Positions 21,010-24,007 of a DNA stretch of 24,007 nucleotides are shown piece by piece. The translations under genes and the position numbers were made by a program. The notes under the pieces are model-generated. The model was not told the DNA's origin. It worked only from the letters and a program-made list of their open reading frames with translations, and made no database searches. Source of the DNA: Mycoplasmatota bacterium (GTDB taxonomy: Bacteria; Bacillota_I; Bacilli_A; Izemoplasmatales; Izemoplasmataceae); contig JAFLJX010000009.1 of assembly GCA_022712785.1 (NCBI GenBank), forward strand, positions 1-24,007. The letters run 5' to 3'. Positions within the stretch are counted from its first letter, which is position 1. Every line of letters starts with the position of its first letter.

Positions 21010-21042
21010 ATATTTATTTTTAAAAAAATAGGAGGTATTTAT

Positions 21043-21276
21043 ATGAATATTAAAATTTTGGGTGGAGGCTGCGCAAATTGTATTTTGTTATACAACAATG
21101 CTGTTTCTGCATGTAAAGAGTTGGAAATTGAGGCAGTGATTGAGAAAATTACTGAATACGATCAAATATTTGAGTATAGTGTTATGAGTACACCTGCGTT
21201 AGTAATAAATGAAAAAGTGGTTGGGTTAGGTAAAATGAAATACAAGAAAGTAAAGAGTCTAATTGAAAATGCATAA
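21043..21276 (+). CDS. Small thioredoxin-fold protein (redox-active disulfide type)
   Basis: 77-residue thioredoxin-fold protein: MNIKILGGGCANC (C10, C13 form the CxxC), a helix, then the cis-proline region MSTPALVINEKVV and a short C-terminal helix. This compact family usually accompanies an ArsR regulator and a membrane permease for metal or arsenical resistance. ATG at 21043 follows AGGAGG. The stop overlaps the start of the HAD gene by eight bases. Confidence 0.87.
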   Translation: MNIKILGGGCANCILLYNNAVSACKELEIEAVIEKITEYDQIFEYSVMSTPALVINEKVVGLGKMKYKKVKSLIENA

Positions 21277-22048
21277 AAAGTATATTTTTGTTGATTTTGA
21301 TGGGACAATTATTGATCATGGAACAAATAGCATTCCTGAATCTACAAAAGAAGCAATTAAATTACTACAAAAAAACGGACACGAAGTTATATTAACTACT
21401 GGTAGAGGCCCAGCATTATTTTATGGAGTAGATAAGTTGCTTAATATTGATTCTTATATAGCTTCAAATGGCCGTTATGTTGTTCATAAAGGCGAAGTTC
21501 TTTACAATAGATATATTGATGGAAATATTGTAAATGAATTAACAGAATTAGCATATAAAAATAAAATAGACATCGCTTTTTCAAGTGCAACTGATTATGT
21601 ACTGAACAGTAGGTTTACTGATACATCAAATAATTTTAGTGACGTTTTCCATTTAGAATACCCAAAGGTAAAACATAATTATCATTTAGATAACGAAATT
21701 CATCAAATAACTTTATTTTACAATGAGAGTGATTACAAAACAAAATTTGTAGAATTATTTCCAACGCTCCATTTTAATTTCTCTAACCATTACGGGCTTG
21801 ATGTGAATGAAAAAGGTGGATTGAAGGAAATTGGAATTCAAATTTTCGAAGAAAAATTAGGAATAAAAAATGAAGACACTATCGCTATAGGTGACGGTCA
21901 CAATGATATTTCAATGGTTAAGTATGCAAATATAGGAATCTCAATGGGTAACGGGGTGGAAGAACTTAAAAAAGCAGCTGATATAATCACAGATGATGTT
22001 GATAAAGATGGATTCTTCAATGTATTCAAGAAACTAAATTTAATATAA
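21269..22048 (+). CDS. HAD-superfamily hydrolase, Cof type
   Basis: 259-residue cytoplasmic phosphatase, probably acting on sugar phosphates, FMN or similar small molecules. Motif I is VDFDGTI (D9, D11), motif II LTTGRG (about 42-47), and motif IV GDGHNDISM with AGISMGNG-like NIGISMGNGV following; a large C2 cap lies between motifs II and IV. I chose the ATG at 21269 rather than the TTG at 21263, as neither has a strong ribosome site and the ATG start fits the family N-terminus. It overlaps the previous gene, so coupling is likely. A bidirectional terminator follows. Substrate cannot be read from sequence. Confidence 0.88.
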   Translation: MHKKYIFVDFDGTIIDHGTNSIPESTKEAIKLLQKNGHEVILTTGRGPALFYGVDKLLNIDSYIASNGRYVVHKGEVLYNRYIDGNIVNELTELAYKNKIDIAFSSATDYVLNSRFTDTSNNFSDVFHLEYPKVKHNYHLDNEIHQITLFYNESDYKTKFVELFPTLHFNFSNHYGLDVNEKGGLKEIGIQIFEEKLGIKNEDTIAIGDGHNDISMVKYANIGISMGNGVEELKKAADIITDDVDKDGFFNVFKKLNLI

Positions 22049-22074
22049 AAAAAGTAGAATTATTCTACTTTTTT
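22047..22074. terminator. Bidirectional terminator between the HAD and kinase genes
   Basis: AAAAAGTAGAAT and ATTCTACTTTTT are perfect complementary arms. The hairpin gives T-runs on both strands and overlaps the stop codons of the two convergent genes. Confidence 0.9.
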
Positions 22075-23841
22075 ATTTATATAGAAGTATGATTTTACTC
22101 CTTTTTCAACATTCTCAATTCCGAAATTGCAGTTATGAGCTTTAAGGATTTCACTTACTAAGTAAAGTCCAATTCCAGTACCTTTACTTTTTAATCTATT
22201 ACTAGTGTTTTCTGGTTCATCCCTGAAGAATGGCATCCAAATATTTTCAATATTAAGGGGGTCTATGGTTGCTCCTTGGTTAATTAATTCAAAGTAAGCG
22301 TGATTTTCTGTCTCGCTTATTTCAATATCGATTTGTTGATTTTCAGGTGTATATTTTATTGCGTTTGTAAAGAAGTTTGATATTACTCTTTTTATTAGTT
22401 TATTATCTGCCTCAATCATAACGTCTTTTTTGATGTTAAGATTTATTTTGAGGTTGTGATTTTTAATAATACTGTCGAACTCGTCAATAAAAACATAAAT
22501 ACAGTTTGATAAACTAAATTCAGTTATTTCTAGTTCTGACTGTGCATCATCTAAACGATAAATTTGTAACATATCTTGAATCATAACTGAAGATTTATTG
22601 ATTTCTTCAACAACATTCAATAACTCAGTTTGTTGATCTTCCTCAGGTATAATACCGTCTAGAATACCTTGTATAGTAACTTGCATTATCATTAATGGTG
22701 TTTTTAGTTCATGAGAGATTGACGAAACTAATTGTTTTTTTAATGATACTTGTTTTGTTTGGTCCTCGTATAATTTGGTCATTTCTTGATTTTTGTTATT
22801 TAATGTCTCAAGTGTTTCTTTTAAGTTCCGGGAGATTAAATTTATACTTCTAGTTAAAGAAGCATTTTCTCTATTGTTGTATTCATGAGCTTCAACATTG
22901 AAGTTTAAATTAGAAATCTCTTTAGCAACCAACTCTATGTTTTGAACTGGCTTTGTAATAATCCCAGATAATCTGAAACTCCATAGGAACAAAATAGCTA
23001 TGGCAGTCATATATACATAGTAGTTATAAGTAGAAACAATACTTATTATATCCTGTGGGTTTTCTATTGGGATTATAGTAACAATGTAGTCCCATTCAAG
23101 TTCATGAATAAATATTAGTGTATCAAAGGGTCCATCAACTGATTTATACCAGTATCCATACTCATATTCGTGAGCTCCTATATCAATGAAGTTTCCAGAT
23201 AATTTAATTAATTCTTGATTTACTATGTTGTTATCGGCAGACATGTAATTAAGATTATTTGGTTTATTAATTTCCGTTATTTTCCCAGTTACAGTGATAC
23301 ATGGTTCATGAGTACAAATTGATGAATTATTATATATGCTGCTTGTTGTATTGATTGTTGCTGGACTATAAAACTCTTCATTATAAACATAAAGAGACAT
23401 TGAAATATCCTCATCTAATGTGTAGTCATAGGTATTGTTTGGGATAAGCACTCTATATGTCTCATTTGATGTGCTGTCATTAACATCAATTGTGAAATTA
23501 GTATCTGACGATATATATGCTCTAAAATCAGCGCTTGTTATTACTGTATATGCATTAGCATTTGTTGTGAAATCATACATTAAATCATAATAATCAGCAT
23601 CTTCATCATTCATAGAATCAACATAATCAATTAAATCTGTATGAATGTTATTGAATTCTTTTTGTGTGTAGAATTTTGCAAAAAACTGAGAATTTAAAAC
23701 TGATTGTAATAAGAAAAATGATGAAAACAGAAGAACTATAGTTATTATTAGTTGAGTTGACATTGATCGTGCATGGAATATGTTTGAGATACTTTTAAAT
23801 ATATTCGGGATTTTTTTGAAAAAAGATTTAATTTTATTCAT
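22060..23841 (-). CDS. Sensor histidine kinase of a two-component system
   Basis: 593-residue membrane kinase. First membrane segment about 30-49, an extracellular sensor region of about 220 residues (50-270) with one CTHEPC pair (C176, C181), second membrane segment about 271-289, then HAMP (about 290-345), a coiled linker, HisKA with the H-box SSISHELKTPL (phospho-acceptor H377), and the ATPase domain: N-box NFFTNAIKYTP (N493), a G1 region with NQGATI instead of DxGxG, an F-box MPFFR, and G2 KGTGIGLYLV. Asn in place of the G1 Asp also occurs in VanS-like kinases, so it need not mean inactivity. The ATG overlaps the end of the response regulator gene by eight bases. The signal sensed is unknown. 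Confidence 0.93.
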   Translation of the reverse strand: MNKIKSFFKKIPNIFKSISNIFHARSMSTQLIITIVLLFSSFFLLQSVLNSQFFAKFYTQKEFNNIHTDLIDYVDSMNDEDADYYDLMYDFTTNANAYTVITSADFRAYISSDTNFTIDVNDSTSNETYRVLIPNNTYDYTLDEDISMSLYVYNEEFYSPATINTTSSIYNNSSICTHEPCITVTGKITEINKPNNLNYMSADNNIVNQELIKLSGNFIDIGAHEYEYGYWYKSVDGPFDTLIFIHELEWDYIVTIIPIENPQDIISIVSTYNYYVYMTAIAILFLWSFRLSGIITKPVQNIELVAKEISNLNFNVEAHEYNNRENASLTRSINLISRNLKETLETLNNKNQEMTKLYEDQTKQVSLKKQLVSSISHELKTPLMIMQVTIQGILDGIIPEEDQQTELLNVVEEINKSSVMIQDMLQIYRLDDAQSELEITEFSLSNCIYVFIDEFDSIIKNHNLKINLNIKKDVMIEADNKLIKRVISNFFTNAIKYTPENQQIDIEISETENHAYFELINQGATIDPLNIENIWMPFFRDEPENTSNRLKSKGTGIGLYLVSEILKAHNCNFGIENVEKGVKSYFYINKKVE

Positions 23842-24007
23842 CTAAAATTTCAAACCTATAACCTACACCAAATACAGTTTTTATGTAATGTGATCTTCCG
23901 CCAAGATATTTTCTCAATTTTTTGACATAAGTATCCACTATTCTATCTTCAACATAAACATCAATACCCCATACTTCATCAAGTAATAAATTTCTTGAAC
24001 ATATTTT
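23834..24007 (-). CDS. Response regulator, C-terminal DNA-binding part (N-terminus beyond window)
   Basis: The minus-strand frame from 24007 to the TAA at 23834 gives 57 residues. LLLDEVWG, DRIVDTYVKKLRKYLGG and YIKTVFGVGYRFE are the recognition helix and wing of an OmpR/PhoB-type winged-helix domain. The receiver domain lies to the right of the window. The stop overlaps the kinase start, so the pair is cotranscribed. Confidence 0.95.
   Translation of the reverse strand, partial: KICSRNLLLDEVWGIDVYVEDRIVDTYVKKLRKYLGGRSHYIKTVFGVGYRFEILDE

Noticed and set aside
22576..22650. Histidine kinase judged inactive because the G1 box lacks DxGxG
   Set aside because: Asn-Gln-Gly at this place also occurs in VanS-like kinases, and the H, N, F and G2 boxes are intact.

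Overview
**Organism.** The window is AT-rich, with tightly packed genes, many start/stop overlaps of the ATGA and TAATG type, and strong AAGGAGG-like ribosome binding sites. TGA is used as a true stop (maf, the fumarase alpha gene, the PHP gene) while tryptophan is TGG, so this is not the mycoplasma code. A low-GC Firmicutes/Tenericutes-type gene set (tilS-hpt-ftsH, tadA-SRP RNA, zinc-type L31) together with a multimeric [FeFe] hydrogenase suggests an anaerobic fermenter. My best guess is a free-living Mollicutes relative such as the Izemoplasma-like group; this is inference only, and no marker phylogeny was run.

**Layout.** Positions 1-2860 (minus strand) hold tilS-hpt-ftsH, with ftsH running off the left edge. 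A divergent promoter region separates them from a UMF1-type transporter and maf (2994-4887, plus), which end at a strong terminator. Next come a stand-alone LytTR regulator and a membrane-anchored beta-propeller protein (5028-7807, plus). Positions 7808-9283 are a scar of accessory DNA: an ISL3-type transposase tail, a structured non-coding patch, a broken lipoprotein gene, a small membrane protein and the C-terminal part of a secreted protein. A 10-bp direct repeat lies at its two edges. Positions 9284-11814 (minus) encode a two-subunit class I fumarase and malic enzyme (fumarate to malate to pyruvate). rpmE (12001, plus) converges on the hydrogenase operon.

**Hydrogenase operon.** Positions 12281-19098 (minus) form one nine-gene operon. 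Transcription order is hydC (NuoE-like), DRTGG protein 1, GHKL ATPase 1, DRTGG protein 2, PHP protein, GHKL ATPase 2, HndB-like ferredoxin, hydB (NuoF-like), hydA. The hydC/hydB/hydA set matches NAD-linked, probably electron-bifurcating hydrogenases. Five signalling or regulatory-looking genes lie among the redox genes and are the most interesting part of the window. No maturases (HydE, HydF, HydG) are present here.

**Right end.** tdk and tadA overlap and are followed by the small SRP RNA. Then come an ArsR-type repressor with candidate operators, a CxxC thioredoxin-like peptide, a Cof-type HAD phosphatase, and on the minus strand a two-component histidine kinase with the tail of its response regulator at the right edge.
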